This document shows positions 1 to 9,138 of a stretch of 24,901 bases of DNA, one piece after another. Positions within the stretch are counted from its first letter, which is position 1, and each line of letters begins with the position of its first letter. The notes beneath the pieces are model-generated. The model was not told the DNA's origin, did no database searches, and was given only the letters and a program-made list of their open reading frames with translations. The DNA comes from a virus. The translations under genes and the position numbers were made by a program. The stretch spans positions 1 through 24,901 of the IMG/VR virus record IMGVR_UViG_3300025138_000327; one strand, 5' to 3'.

Positions 1-44
1 GTAATAGCTCCAGAGGTGTCTCCTGTTAATACTATGTTAGCCAT
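1..44 (-). CDS. Start of a further tail or virion protein (partial)
   Basis: Only the first 14 or so codons lie in the window; the gene continues past the left edge. They read MANIVLTGDTSGAIT. The start ATG (44-42) overlaps the stop of the upstream gene as TAATG. The opening residues resemble those of the tail protein at 457-963 (MATIINADTSAGLKL), so a related distal tail or receptor-binding protein is the best guess. The rest cannot be judged from here. Confidence 0.55.
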   Translation of the reverse strand, partial: MANIVLTGDTSGAI

Positions 45-274
45 TAGATAGATACTCCTTTTAGTTCTTCAACAGTTGTCATACTATCTACTTGGTTAGT
101 AACATCGCGTAGTCTTTGCTTTTCTGCAACAATAGCAGATGTATCTACACCTTGTTCTTGAGCTTGCATAAACAATAAGTCTTGTGCTTCAAGTAAAGGC
201 TTTCGTTCTTCTCTTAACCTATCCTTTGTAATATCTTTAGCTTTTGCTATATCTATTTTTATTCCCATGTCCAC
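44..274 (-). CDS. Tail assembly chaperone-like small protein (C-terminal half of a family often fused)
   Basis: A 76-residue helical, charged protein. The segment DRLREERKPLLEAQDLLFMQ is the pattern of small phage proteins usually encoded beside tail fibres and annotated as tail assembly or fibre proteins. The longest start is GTG at 274; ATG at 268 (MGIKIDIAKAK) is an alternative. It overlaps the preceding gene (259-447) by 16 bases in the -1 frame. In many phages, from memory, these two sequences form one polypeptide, with FRDAWTW followed directly by a KAKxIxxDxxR segment, so the pair looks like a split gene. Function is inferred from context only. Confidence 0.65.
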   Translation of the reverse strand: MDMGIKIDIAKAKDITKDRLREERKPLLEAQDLLFMQAQEQGVDTSAIVAEKQRLRDVTNQVDSMTTVEELKGVSI

Positions 275-447
275 GCATCCCTAAAAGTTCTATCAGTTGG
301 TATGTCTGCTACATCTACAATGTTATATTCCTTACCTGTTGGTACATCTTTAACTGCAATCTGTTCTACAGTTAATCCGCATTCATCGGTAGGCACTATA
401 ACAGCGACTGTCCCATCATCTTGTGTATATATTATTCTTTTTTCCAT
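259..447 (-). CDS. Small tail-module protein (N-terminal half of the same family)
   Basis: A 62-residue protein with the features RIIYTQDDGTVAVIVPT, ECGLTVEQIAVKDVP and a C-terminal DRTFRDAWTW. This is a recognisable phage small-protein pattern found directly downstream of tail fibre genes, with no biochemical role known to me. It ends one residue after the AWTW motif, where related proteins usually continue into the sequence encoded here by the next gene in the -1 frame. The ATG is preceded by an AGGAATAATT sequence that can act as a ribosome site. It lies ten bases downstream of the 168-residue tail protein and is surely co-transcribed with it. Confidence 0.65.
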   Translation of the reverse strand: MEKRIIYTQDDGTVAVIVPTDECGLTVEQIAVKDVPTGKEYNIVDVADIPTDRTFRDAWTWE

Positions 448-456
448 AATTATTCC

Positions 457-963
457 TTATCTAAATACTGATACATAAGCATAGTCTGTATCTCCTTTTG
501 TACCTGCATAATTTTGATTTTGCGTTCTAAAAGCAGAAGTTGTTTGAGAAAATGCGCCTACATACCCACCATTAAGTAGTGTAAGTGCGCCACTAGCGTT
601 TACTGGCCTGTTTGAGCAAGATACTGCATAATTAGCATCAGCCATTGCGGTTGTAAAATTAATAGTGTAATCTCCAGTACCATTATCCGTAATACTACTT
701 ACATTGCCGCTAGCTCTAATAGCAACTGTACCTGTACCATTAAAGTTAACCCATGCTCTTGCACTGTAACTAGGAGCTGAACCACTTGATGTTGATAAAG
801 AAGCTGGTGATGGTATTGCTGTTAATTGAGAGGCATCCCCTGTAAGTCCTGTAGCATTAACTCCTGCTTTAGTAACACCACCTGATTGAAACTCAATAAG
901 ACCACTGGTATCAGAGGTTAGCTTTAGTCCTGCACTTGTGTCTGCATTAATTATTGTAGCCAT
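457..963 (-). CDS. Tail fibre or receptor-binding accessory protein
   Basis: A 168-residue protein. The N-terminal half is a Thr/Ser/Gly-rich repeat-like region including GLTGDASQLTAIPSP. The C-terminal half holds ARAWVNFNGTGTVAIRASGN, then NGTGDYTINFTTAMADANYAV, a compact beta-rich module that recurs at the ends of tail fibre proteins of marine phages and cyanophages. It probably forms a trimeric distal tip contacting the host surface or attaches to the main fibre. It is encoded one base after the fibre stop (965), so it is translated with the fibre. The module is recognised by pattern; its receptor is unknown. Confidence 0.75.
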   Translation of the reverse strand: MATIINADTSAGLKLTSDTSGLIEFQSGGVTKAGVNATGLTGDASQLTAIPSPASLSTSSGSAPSYSARAWVNFNGTGTVAIRASGNVSSITDNGTGDYTINFTTAMADANYAVSCSNRPVNASGALTLLNGGYVGAFSQTTSAFRTQNQNYAGTKGDTDYAYVSVFR

Positions 964-964
964 A

Positions 965-2722
965 TTATAATATCACCCATCGTTGTCCAGAAGGAACAGT
1001 AACTGTCTTTGTGGCTGCTATAGTTATAGGCCCTACTGACATGCCATTCGATCCTGTAGTTAAAGTATAGTTATCTGTAATATCGTCTGTGTTCTCATAG
1101 ATAGCACCACCTGCTGATGCACCACCCCCAATAGAACCCCATGCTCCTGCGGCATATCCCTCAAACTCACTGAGAGTAGAGTTGTATCTAAACATACCAT
1201 TTGCTGGAGATCCATCTCTTTGTGCAGTTGTTCCATTTGGCACTGTCGCTGATGCTGTTGTTCCTGTCTGAGCTACATAAGCTGTAGCTGCTGTTGTTGC
1301 AACAGTTCCTAATCCAAGGTTACTCCTAGCTGTAGTTGCACTTGCAACATCAGATAAGTTATTAGCAGAAGTAAGTAATCCAGCAGTTGATATGGCTGTT
1401 ACTTGCCAAGCCGATCCATTGTATATTCTTGTTTCATTAGATCCAGTATTAAAGTACCAATCACCTGCGGTAACTGCATCACCATTATTATCTACTGTTG
1501 GGTTAGATGATTGTGCGCCAAGATAAAATGAATCTATACTATCTTTAGTTGCGGCTGCGGCAGCAGCACTTGCGGCAGATGCAGTCGCTGAACTAGCAGA
1601 TGCGGTAGCCGATGTAGCGGAAGCAGTTGCAGAAGTTGCAGCGGCAGAGGCTGATGTACTTGCCTCACTTGCTTTAGTCGTAGCAGTTGATGCTGATGTA
1701 CTTGCTTCACTTGCTTTCGTTGTTGCAGTTGATGCTGAAGAGGTAGCTGATGATGCTGAACTGGTCGCACTGGTTGCTGATGAAGCGGCTGATGTTGCGC
1801 TAGAGGCAGCGGCAGTTGCAGAAGTGCTTGCTTCTGATGCTTTAGTTGTTGCTGTACTTGCAGAGCTTGTTGCTGAAGTAGCAGAGGATGCTGCGCCAGT
1901 TGCCGATGTAGCCGCTTCTCCAGCTTTTGTGGTGGCAGTTGTAGCAGAAGTTCCAGCACTGGTAGCACTCGTAGCCGCAGCCGTAGCACTTGATGCCGCA
2001 GCAGTTGCGCTAGCCGCAGCAGCAGTTGCACTTGCTCCAGCCGTAGCTGCATCTACAATTAAATCCCATTTAGCTGCATCAGTATTCGTTGTTAATGGTT
2101 GTGAACCACTCGATGTATGAGCAGTGTTAGCCATGAATATATTGCTAGTTGATGTATCTTTTACTAAGTCACGCTTGTTGTATGTTGTACTTGCTGCCCA
2201 ATCACCACGATAGTCACCAATCAATTCACCAATAACAGGATTACCTGTAGAATCAAATGCTAGTGTTTTGTTAGCTCGTGTTGTATTGTCAGGCAACTCC
2301 ATGTTGACTGTAGTAGGATCTGTGTTTGGCGCACGAAGTGATCGATTAGATTGTTCTAAGTTTTGTTGGGTAAAGATAGTAAGACTGTCTAGCTCATCAT
2401 TCAGTGATGCAGCAAAGAGTGGGCCACCTGTCGTAAAGTCAGTAGTCCTTTGTATGGTTCTATCACCAACAATAGTTATTCGATCACTAGCACCTGGTGT
2501 ACTCGGAACTCTTGCACTACCACCTACAACAATAGTTACACTACCTGTACCATCAGCACTAATAGCTACTGTATAATCAGTAGTTAGTGTTAGTTCTGTA
2601 TCATTAAAGTATACGGCTAGATCAGTATTTACTAATATGTTAAACGCATAAGCATACGGGCCAGTGCCTGCTGAACCAGTATAGACGATACGCCTTGTTG
2701 TTGCTGAAATGTCAATTGCCAT
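965..2722 (-). CDS. T7-like tail fibre protein
   Basis: A 585-residue fibre. Residues 1-150 match the T7 gp17 N-terminal domain that docks the fibre on the tail: RRIVYTGSAGTGPYAYAF, NILVNTDLAVYFNDTELTL, a DRITIVGD strand and an ASLNDELDSLTIFTQQNLEQ helix. Residues near 225-395 are an almost pure Ala/Ser/Thr repeat that should form a long coiled or fibrous shaft. The C-terminal part carries a DNNGDAVTAGDWYFNTGSNE module, RSNLGLGTVAT, and a terminal beta segment ending VPSGQRWVIL, a common natural end of phage fibres, so the gene is not truncated. GAGGA stands 8 bases before the ATG. It follows the gp16-like genes, as in T7. Confidence 0.9.
   Translation of the reverse strand: MAIDISATTRRIVYTGSAGTGPYAYAFNILVNTDLAVYFNDTELTLTTDYTVAISADGTGSVTIVVGGSARVPSTPGASDRITIVGDRTIQRTTDFTTGGPLFAASLNDELDSLTIFTQQNLEQSNRSLRAPNTDPTTVNMELPDNTTRANKTLAFDSTGNPVIGELIGDYRGDWAASTTYNKRDLVKDTSTSNIFMANTAHTSSGSQPLTTNTDAAKWDLIVDAATAGASATAAAASATAAASSATAAATSATSAGTSATTATTKAGEAATSATGAASSATSATSSASTATTKASEASTSATAAASSATSAASSATSATSSASSATSSASTATTKASEASTSASTATTKASEASTSASAAATSATASATSATASASSATASAASAAAAAATKDSIDSFYLGAQSSNPTVDNNGDAVTAGDWYFNTGSNETRIYNGSAWQVTAISTAGLLTSANNLSDVASATTARSNLGLGTVATTAATAYVAQTGTTASATVPNGTTAQRDGSPANGMFRYNSTLSEFEGYAAGAWGSIGGGASAGGAIYENTDDITDNYTLTTGSNGMSVGPITIAATKTVTVPSGQRWVIL
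1545..2050 (-). repeat. Imperfect Ala/Ser/Thr-coding tandem repeats in the fibre shaft
   Basis: About 500 bases of degenerate repeats within the fibre gene. At protein level the unit STATTKASEASTSA recurs at least three times, with the variant TTKAGEAATSA, between stretches of SATAAASSATSA type. The DNA is a monotonous mix of GCT, GCA, TCA and ACT codons, which is why long but meaningless reading frames appear in the other frames. Such tracts can change length by slippage or recombination, altering fibre length. Confidence 0.8.
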
Positions 2723-2794
2723 AATTTATAATCCTCTGCCTTATTTTACCTATAATATTTATTAAATTCTACTAAATGATATCTCTTATATTAT

Positions 2795-5413
2795 TTATCT
2801 TACTAACTTGGAAGGAGGCGTTAATAAGTATTCTTGATCATATTCTCTTTTCATTCTCTTTTCTACTCTTCTTAATACCCCAGGACTCATATACTCCATC
2901 ATCTGATGTCCGATTAAATAATCAAACGCTGCCTTAGCATAAAATATATTTAGAAATGGTATATTTCCTAAAGTAGTTCTGTATCCAATTCTTTTAGCAG
3001 CATCAACATTTCCTGAGCTTAGTTCAGTTATAACTTGAAGATAGTCGAATGCACTTAAAGGTACAGGCCCTAATAAAGCCCCCGCTTTTTCTAAGCCAGA
3101 TCTAGTCTGCTGAAATAATACATCAGCATAAATACCTAACCCTCCGCCTTGTACAAAAGCTGCAAGAAATGTTTTAAAAAATTGCTCTGGATTATTTACA
3201 AGGTCTAAAGTTCTAGGTTCTCTTCCTTTTAAAATATCTTTAGCAGTCATAGCCACATAACCCATTATTGTTGAAGCTGCTATTAAACTTGCCATTCCCT
3301 CAAGTCCTCTAGCCGTTTGTCCTGCATGGATAAAAGATTTTTCTCTACCTAAAGTCTTCATAATAATAGATACTGGAAATGCTTTAAACTGTGCTATAAA
3401 TCTTATAGCCTCTCCCATGAATGTACCAGCTATAGAGCTTCTTGTTAGCTCTGCTTTTACTCTAGCATCAGGCTCAATAACAGCGTAAGTTGCTCTATCT
3501 AATAACATACCTGATACAGAAGTTCTAAAACTATCCTTAATGTTTCTTAATTCCCTTGCGCTTGGGTTATCTAATCCAGATATTAGTTTAGCTTCTATAT
3601 CTGAAATATTATCTAAAGTTGAAAGATCAAGAAACTCTGTTCCATCATCAGCTTTTTTCATAGCTGTTCTTCTAATAATATTCCATGTTGTAGAGTTAAT
3701 ATCATACTGCTTAAATAAAGTTCTTAATCCAGGATCTAACTTATCAAATGTTAAGTTTTTGTTTTGAGCAATGTTATTAGCCATCCCTAATACAGCACTC
3801 TCTTTTAGATTGTTTGTCCACCAAGAAAGTAAGTTGTATTTAAAGAATGTTCTTTGAGCGTTAGTCCATTTTCTTGGCATATTGTCACCAACTTGAAACC
3901 TACCTGCGGTATCGTAAGTGCTATTGTCAAACATTACACCTATTACTTTAGCAATATTTTTTTTTTCTTTTGTATTCTTACGCCTAAGTAATGATCCAGT
4001 TGCTTCAGCCATTGAGCCAAAAAATGACCTACCTTGATACCTCATCTCTCCAGCATACTGAGCAATATCTGCCACCGCTGCTATTGTTGCCCCACCTAGC
4101 TTTGCCATACTAGCAATAGAACGAAGAATAGCACTGTATTTTGCAGCAGTATAACTGCCTGTTTCGTATACTCGACCAGTCACTACATCTAAAAATTTTT
4201 GTAATGAATCTTCACTTATTCTTCCAGGATCTCCTAAATCCGTAGCTATACGATTACCAACGGCTTTAACTATTTTTTTATAAGTATCTTCAGGTTTTGT
4301 TCCTAATGTATCCATAATGCCTATATTACGACCAGCACTTGTAAGGCCTGCGTAATAAGATTCAGAAAGACTTCCCATACCAAATTTACTATTGTAATCA
4401 AACCAAGAGTCAGAGTTTTTAAAATGCAATACTCTTTTCATTTGTGATGATTTACTCATGTCTTTTGATGACTTAGCATTAAATGCAAAATCTGCACCAT
4501 CTGATTTTAAGTTTTGATTTTTCACCAAAGAACTATATGCATACACCATAAATTGATCAATGTCATTTACATTGGCAAAAGTTTTTTCCTCATCTAGCAA
4601 AGGCATTACATACTTTTTCCAAGCATTAAAATTTCTGTTGTAGTTTTTATTCCAAGGCATTGCGCCTTCTAATTTCTCATCATATGTTGTTTCTGTATCT
4701 TTTAATATGTCAGCTGCGTTTCTTACTCTATGTGGATCATGTGATTGTCTAACTATATATCCCCAAATTTTGCCAATGTTAGCACCTCGATCATTAAGAT
4801 TTAATCTCATTGATTCAGAGTTTTCATGCATAAGCGTGCCAACTTTAACAATCTTTTTGTTTTTTTCTGTTAATACAACTTTAGCTTTAGGTTTGTTTAA
4901 TTCTGCTTCAGGCTGCTCTCCTAATTCTTGTAACACTTTAGCAATTCTTTTTTGTACGCCATCATCAGCAGTGTGAAAAAATTCTGATACACCATTCTTT
5001 TCCAAAAGAAGTTGAAATCCATTAATAGCATTATTAACTGCTGAGTGTTGTTGCACTGCTACAGATGCTCTTGCTCCTATTTTTTGCCTATTAGACCCTA
5101 CCAATATAGCTATTAATCCTTCTTGTGGATTTTCTGGAAACTCTCTTAAAACATAATCAACTAATTTTCTTCCTTTGATTTCATTTTCAATAGCGTTTCT
5201 TTTATTAATCTTTCTTTGTAACAGAATCTGTGCTTGAGCTTCTTGAGCCACTTCATCTACTTCAATGTCATCCATTTTTTGAAGTTTTAATTCTGCCTTA
5301 GCTTTTTGTATTGTGTCCATTATTTCTATGTGATCTGCAAACTCAACAGAGGAGTTAGACAGCATAGTATTAAGTCTGACTAGACACTTATCTTTTTGAT
5401 TTTTTGTTGCCAT
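2795..5413 (-). CDS. Internal virion protein, C-terminal portion of a gp16-like core protein
   Basis: An 872-residue protein. The C-terminal third has the signature of podovirus gp16-type ejection proteins: a RVKAELTRSSIAGTFMGEAI segment, then RFIAQFKAFPVSIIMKTLGRE, then a hydrophobic GMASLIAASTIMGYVAMTA stretch and KDILKGREP. The middle has IAAVADIAQYAGEMRYQGRS. No lytic transglycosylase motif is evident. Its length plus that of the preceding protein (438 aa) is 1310 residues, close to T7 gp16 (1318). It begins in the same frame as the preceding gene, one Leu codon after that gene's TAA. Only a weak GGGAAA lies upstream of the ATG, so translational coupling or readthrough may express it. Probable role: DNA-ejection conduit through the cell envelope. 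Confidence 0.75.
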   Translation of the reverse strand: MATKNQKDKCLVRLNTMLSNSSVEFADHIEIMDTIQKAKAELKLQKMDDIEVDEVAQEAQAQILLQRKINKRNAIENEIKGRKLVDYVLREFPENPQEGLIAILVGSNRQKIGARASVAVQQHSAVNNAINGFQLLLEKNGVSEFFHTADDGVQKRIAKVLQELGEQPEAELNKPKAKVVLTEKNKKIVKVGTLMHENSESMRLNLNDRGANIGKIWGYIVRQSHDPHRVRNAADILKDTETTYDEKLEGAMPWNKNYNRNFNAWKKYVMPLLDEEKTFANVNDIDQFMVYAYSSLVKNQNLKSDGADFAFNAKSSKDMSKSSQMKRVLHFKNSDSWFDYNSKFGMGSLSESYYAGLTSAGRNIGIMDTLGTKPEDTYKKIVKAVGNRIATDLGDPGRISEDSLQKFLDVVTGRVYETGSYTAAKYSAILRSIASMAKLGGATIAAVADIAQYAGEMRYQGRSFFGSMAEATGSLLRRKNTKEKKNIAKVIGVMFDNSTYDTAGRFQVGDNMPRKWTNAQRTFFKYNLLSWWTNNLKESAVLGMANNIAQNKNLTFDKLDPGLRTLFKQYDINSTTWNIIRRTAMKKADDGTEFLDLSTLDNISDIEAKLISGLDNPSARELRNIKDSFRTSVSGMLLDRATYAVIEPDARVKAELTRSSIAGTFMGEAIRFIAQFKAFPVSIIMKTLGREKSFIHAGQTARGLEGMASLIAASTIMGYVAMTAKDILKGREPRTLDLVNNPEQFFKTFLAAFVQGGGLGIYADVLFQQTRSGLEKAGALLGPVPLSAFDYLQVITELSSGNVDAAKRIGYRTTLGNIPFLNIFYAKAAFDYLIGHQMMEYMSPGVLRRVEKRMKREYDQEYLLTPPSKLVR

Positions 5414-5416
5414 TAA

Positions 5417-6733
5417 TTATTTCCCATTCATACAGTTAATTGCATCTACAATTGCTTCTTTCATTTCTTTAGGTTTTGTGTTTATTTCATCTAATTGTTT
5501 TGTAAGAAAATCTATTTCTTCTGCATCTCCATCAAATTCCTTATCTCGACCTTCCTGTCTCAATGTATCTAACCTTCCTTGAAATTCAATTAGCTCATCA
5601 TCAATTGATAAATCTTTTTTAGGTTCTATTGTAGGTTTAGGATCTGGAACATTAGGATTTGTAGGGGGATTTTTATTATCAGATACTTCTTTAAGAACAG
5701 GATCTGCATTTACAATTGGCGTTACATCAACTGGCTTATCTTGTAAAATATCATTAAGCGATTTCTTTAGCAATGCATCTTGTGTCTTAGGACTGGTTTC
5801 TTGCAGCCCATTAAAAAGACGCTTTTTTTCTAAAATTAAATTGTATGTTTCAGGATCTTCTGTTTTTAGCTTATCCATTGGTGTAGGCTTTTTGCCTGCT
5901 TTTAGTTCTGTAGGAGTAGACTCTTTAAAATATTCTGCGTATAAATTAATATCAGGATCACCTAATTCATCTTTCATCCCAAGTTCTTTTCTACCTTTAA
6001 TTATTTTACGCTTTTGTGTAGAAGTTGTTGCTATATCTCTTACCTTTCCAGCCCCAACATGAAGACCTCCACCCATAATAGAGCCAAAAGAAATGTTCAT
6101 AAAACTATCTACCAATCCATATTCGGCTTGTAATTGATTAGCAGAAGCCATAACAATAGGTTCTACTAAAGCTGCACCTACCGCACCTTCAGTTAATCCT
6201 TTTTTTAACCTTGTTTTTGACATTGCACTAAAATATTTACTGTCTTTTGCACGAGACAATTGTTTTAAATACCTCATTTGCCCATAAACAGGAACAAAAG
6301 ATGCAGCTAAATTAACAGGATCAAAAATACTTACCCCTAATCCCACGCCAAAACTAGCAGCTCCTTGAAGAAAGCCTCCTTCACCTCTATTGATAATATC
6401 TAATCTTTCTAGCTCTTTTTCTTTTTCTCTAACCATAATATCAACAACAGATTGATACTCGTCTTCTTCAAAAAATAAACCTAAATTAGAATATTCTTTG
6501 TTTAAATCGTCTCTTCCAATTCTTTCAACTTCAGCTTCCTTATCTTGTCTTCTAGCTGCATTTAATTCAGATAAATCAACTAATGATTGAAGTGGATTTC
6601 TTGCCCAATTATCTGAAGCAACTGCTCCCATAACTTCGCCAAAAGTAGATTGATATAAGTCATACCCTCTACGCTGACCTCTGTTAGATCTATTTTCTTC
6701 TGCATCTAATCCATAGAAATTCATGTTACCCAT
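5417..6733 (-). CDS. Internal virion protein, N-terminal portion of a gp16-like core protein
   Basis: A 438-residue protein. Residues about 120-240 carry the conserved podovirus core-protein block: GGFLQGAASFGVGLGVSIFD, PVNLAASFVPVYGQMRYLK, GAVGAALVEPIVMASANQ and SFGSIMGGGLHVGAGKV. These are glycine-rich amphipathic or membrane-inserting helices. A later block, KPVDVTPIVNADP, is also typical. A Pro/Lys/Asp-rich linker (about 345-400) follows and the protein ends INCMNGK. Its ATG overlaps the stop of the gp15-like gene as TAATG. The stop is a lone in-frame TAA before the 872-residue gene. Known relatives are annotated as internal virion or ejection proteins; enzymatic activity is not visible here. 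Confidence 0.75.
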   Translation of the reverse strand: MGNMNFYGLDAEENRSNRGQRRGYDLYQSTFGEVMGAVASDNWARNPLQSLVDLSELNAARRQDKEAEVERIGRDDLNKEYSNLGLFFEEDEYQSVVDIMVREKEKELERLDIINRGEGGFLQGAASFGVGLGVSIFDPVNLAASFVPVYGQMRYLKQLSRAKDSKYFSAMSKTRLKKGLTEGAVGAALVEPIVMASANQLQAEYGLVDSFMNISFGSIMGGGLHVGAGKVRDIATTSTQKRKIIKGRKELGMKDELGDPDINLYAEYFKESTPTELKAGKKPTPMDKLKTEDPETYNLILEKKRLFNGLQETSPKTQDALLKKSLNDILQDKPVDVTPIVNADPVLKEVSDNKNPPTNPNVPDPKPTIEPKKDLSIDDELIEFQGRLDTLRQEGRDKEFDGDAEEIDFLTKQLDEINTKPKEMKEAIVDAINCMNGK

Positions 6734-9138
6734 TAGTTACCTTGTTGTCCCTTTTTCAGTATTTTATCTCTTCTTTTTTGAATTGTGTTTTTTGTTATCT
6801 CTATAGGCATGCCACCACTATTAGGTAATGTATAACTAGTATCATCAAATTGTAAAAATAATTTTTCGCCTTTATAATTTTGTATAGGTGTAAATCCAGC
6901 TATAGGTAACTCAATACCAAACACTAAACCTTTACCATCTAATGAATTTTGCCACATTCCAAATCTTTCTAAATTTTGATAAAACTTAGTTCTTTCTTGT
7001 TCAGAAGCTACTTCATCAAAGTCACTGCCAAAGGGAACTGGGTCAAAAGACAATAAATAATTTTCTTGTATTGAATAAGCTTTGTCTTGAATAATATCTT
7101 GTAAAACTGGATTATTGTTATATCTAGCAGGAATGTAATAACCATCTTTAGTAACATTGTAACCTTCATTTATTAAGTCTGTTACTTTAGTAACAGCTGC
7201 ATCATAATCATTTCCATTTCGTTGCATTTCACTAACTACCAAATAAGACAAATCTTCTGTCATTGAATTTAAATAAGATACTACACTTGTGTTATCAAAC
7301 CCACTTTGGCTTTTAACGCTATCTGTAAAAGTTAATATTTCTGCTGCAACATCTTGCCTAATTTTTTTAATACTCATATCTTCATTATTATCAACTAAAG
7401 CTTGCTCTAGTTCTTTTTTCTTGCCTGGAGTTTCTAAACTTACAAATTGCTCAGTAACAGTAGCATCGTTAAAATAAGATGCCATTTGAGCAGATGAAGG
7501 TAATCCAGCTTCACTTAGCTGTAACATTGCTGCTTGACTATCATCACCAAAAACATCATCTAATACCCTTAGCATAGCTATCTTTTGCTCTCCATTACCC
7601 TTCATATATTGATTTAAAAAACCAGAGACTTCTTCGTTTGTTAAGATAAAATTAGAATACATAGATTTAGACATGCCATACAATGGCCCTTGTGTATCCA
7701 TTGTTTTTCTTCTTCTTTCTATTTGTTCTGATGCATTTTCAGAAAATAAATCTATAGGCTCAAAATCCCCAACTCTTTGAGTTACTATTGCCGTAGGATC
7801 TATTTTTAACCCATCTTGAATATTTTTTACATATCCATTAAGTAAAGCCATATCTGCTAATTCTTCTGGACTTTCTGAAGTTTTTGTGTTGATTCTGTCT
7901 ATTAAGTTTTGATTGTTTTCAGCAACTAAATCTGTGTATGGTCTCTTATTATAAGTAGTTAAATTTGCTGAAAATCTTTGCAATGCTTGAAAATCAACAA
8001 AATCTTGTGATTCAGGATCTTGATTGATTAACATTGAAATTTCGTTTAATGTTTCAATAGGAACAGGTTGAAATGTATTAATGTAAGAATCACCTCTTTT
8101 TAATAATTTTTTTACTTTTGTAGTATTTGCTGCTAAACCTGAATTTGCAATTGCTAACTCATCTCTAAGTAAAGATTTAAAAGACTTTTGTTCTTCAATA
8201 TTCATATCGTGATAATATTTTGCTAAATTTTGCTTATCTGCTGTCAGTACATTTCCTGAGTAAGCTTTATTAAAATCTATCTTTGTATTATCATATTTCT
8301 CTAAATCATTAATAGCTTCGTTAATATTAAATCCTGTATATATTTCTGAAGCATCTTTAGCAACATGAAGGGTATGTTGTTCGTCTAATGCCTTTTTAAA
8401 AATTTGTGAATATTTTTCTTGCTCTCTAGTCATACTTAAAGAAGTATCAATCGTTGTTTTTAATACTGTATCTTTATACTTTTGTATTATTTTAGGATCA
8501 GAATCTGGATAAATACTTAAAAACTTACTAAAATTATCTATCCCTTGTTTCATTGTTACAGATGCGTTTGCGACAGCTTTTTCTTCTTCTTTATTTTTAA
8601 ATATTTTTATGCCATTTTGTAAAGCTACATGAGCATTAGCAGTTGCATTAGACCCAAAAGATTGAGCCATTACTGGATCTATGTTTGCAAAAAATTCTAT
8701 TTGAGCTTGAATAGGCTCTTTTAGTTTAGCAAGCATTTCTTCTGAGTTTGTTAACTCGCCTTTTCTTACTTGCTCTAAAACATTAATATTATGTTGTGCT
8801 AGCTCAATATTTAATTCACCAGCAACTTGTTGACCTATTACTTTAGTTATAGCTTCATTGTAAGCAGTACCGCCTTTTAAGTAACTTTCTACTGGATTGC
8901 CACCAGTATCCATAGCTTGATCTAATTGTTCAGCAGTAATTGGGTTTCTTATTGCATCTTCAACAGCTTTATCTGTAGCGTACTCAACTGCTTTTGCTTG
9001 AAACTCTGTTTTTGCAGTATCTAAAAATTTATTAATACGCTCACTTGTAATATTTTCTTGTGTAATAACAACATCCGTTATTCCAGCAATACCTTCGTAT
9101 GTTGGAGTCATTCTTTCATATTTAGGTAGTTGAGCCAT
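6733..9138 (-). CDS. Internal virion protein, gp15-like
   Basis: An 801-residue, mostly helical, hydrophilic protein in the place of T7 gene 15 (747 aa), between the gp14-like and gp16-like genes. The N-terminal part has YERMTPTYEGIAGITDV, then long charged helices with AVEYATDKAVEDAIRNPIT and GELNIELAQHNINVLEQVRK. No catalytic motif or membrane segment is visible. By analogy with T7 it would build the inner core and be ejected into the host periplasm with the gp16-like proteins. The assignment rests on gene order, size and composition more than on residue motifs. Start and stop both overlap the neighbours as TAATG. Confidence 0.75.
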   Translation of the reverse strand: MAQLPKYERMTPTYEGIAGITDVVITQENITSERINKFLDTAKTEFQAKAVEYATDKAVEDAIRNPITAEQLDQAMDTGGNPVESYLKGGTAYNEAITKVIGQQVAGELNIELAQHNINVLEQVRKGELTNSEEMLAKLKEPIQAQIEFFANIDPVMAQSFGSNATANAHVALQNGIKIFKNKEEEKAVANASVTMKQGIDNFSKFLSIYPDSDPKIIQKYKDTVLKTTIDTSLSMTREQEKYSQIFKKALDEQHTLHVAKDASEIYTGFNINEAINDLEKYDNTKIDFNKAYSGNVLTADKQNLAKYYHDMNIEEQKSFKSLLRDELAIANSGLAANTTKVKKLLKRGDSYINTFQPVPIETLNEISMLINQDPESQDFVDFQALQRFSANLTTYNKRPYTDLVAENNQNLIDRINTKTSESPEELADMALLNGYVKNIQDGLKIDPTAIVTQRVGDFEPIDLFSENASEQIERRRKTMDTQGPLYGMSKSMYSNFILTNEEVSGFLNQYMKGNGEQKIAMLRVLDDVFGDDSQAAMLQLSEAGLPSSAQMASYFNDATVTEQFVSLETPGKKKELEQALVDNNEDMSIKKIRQDVAAEILTFTDSVKSQSGFDNTSVVSYLNSMTEDLSYLVVSEMQRNGNDYDAAVTKVTDLINEGYNVTKDGYYIPARYNNNPVLQDIIQDKAYSIQENYLLSFDPVPFGSDFDEVASEQERTKFYQNLERFGMWQNSLDGKGLVFGIELPIAGFTPIQNYKGEKLFLQFDDTSYTLPNSGGMPIEITKNTIQKRRDKILKKGQQGN

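Noticed and set aside
1534-2052. Minus-strand Leu/Gln-rich frame of 172 codons inside the fibre gene
   Set aside because: It is the same repeats read out of frame; the T7-like fibre frame spans it fully.
1824-2120. Plus-strand Ala/Val-rich frame of 98 codons opposite the fibre repeats
   Set aside because: It is the complement of the GCT/GCA-rich repeat region; low-complexity, no ribosome site, wrong strand for the array.
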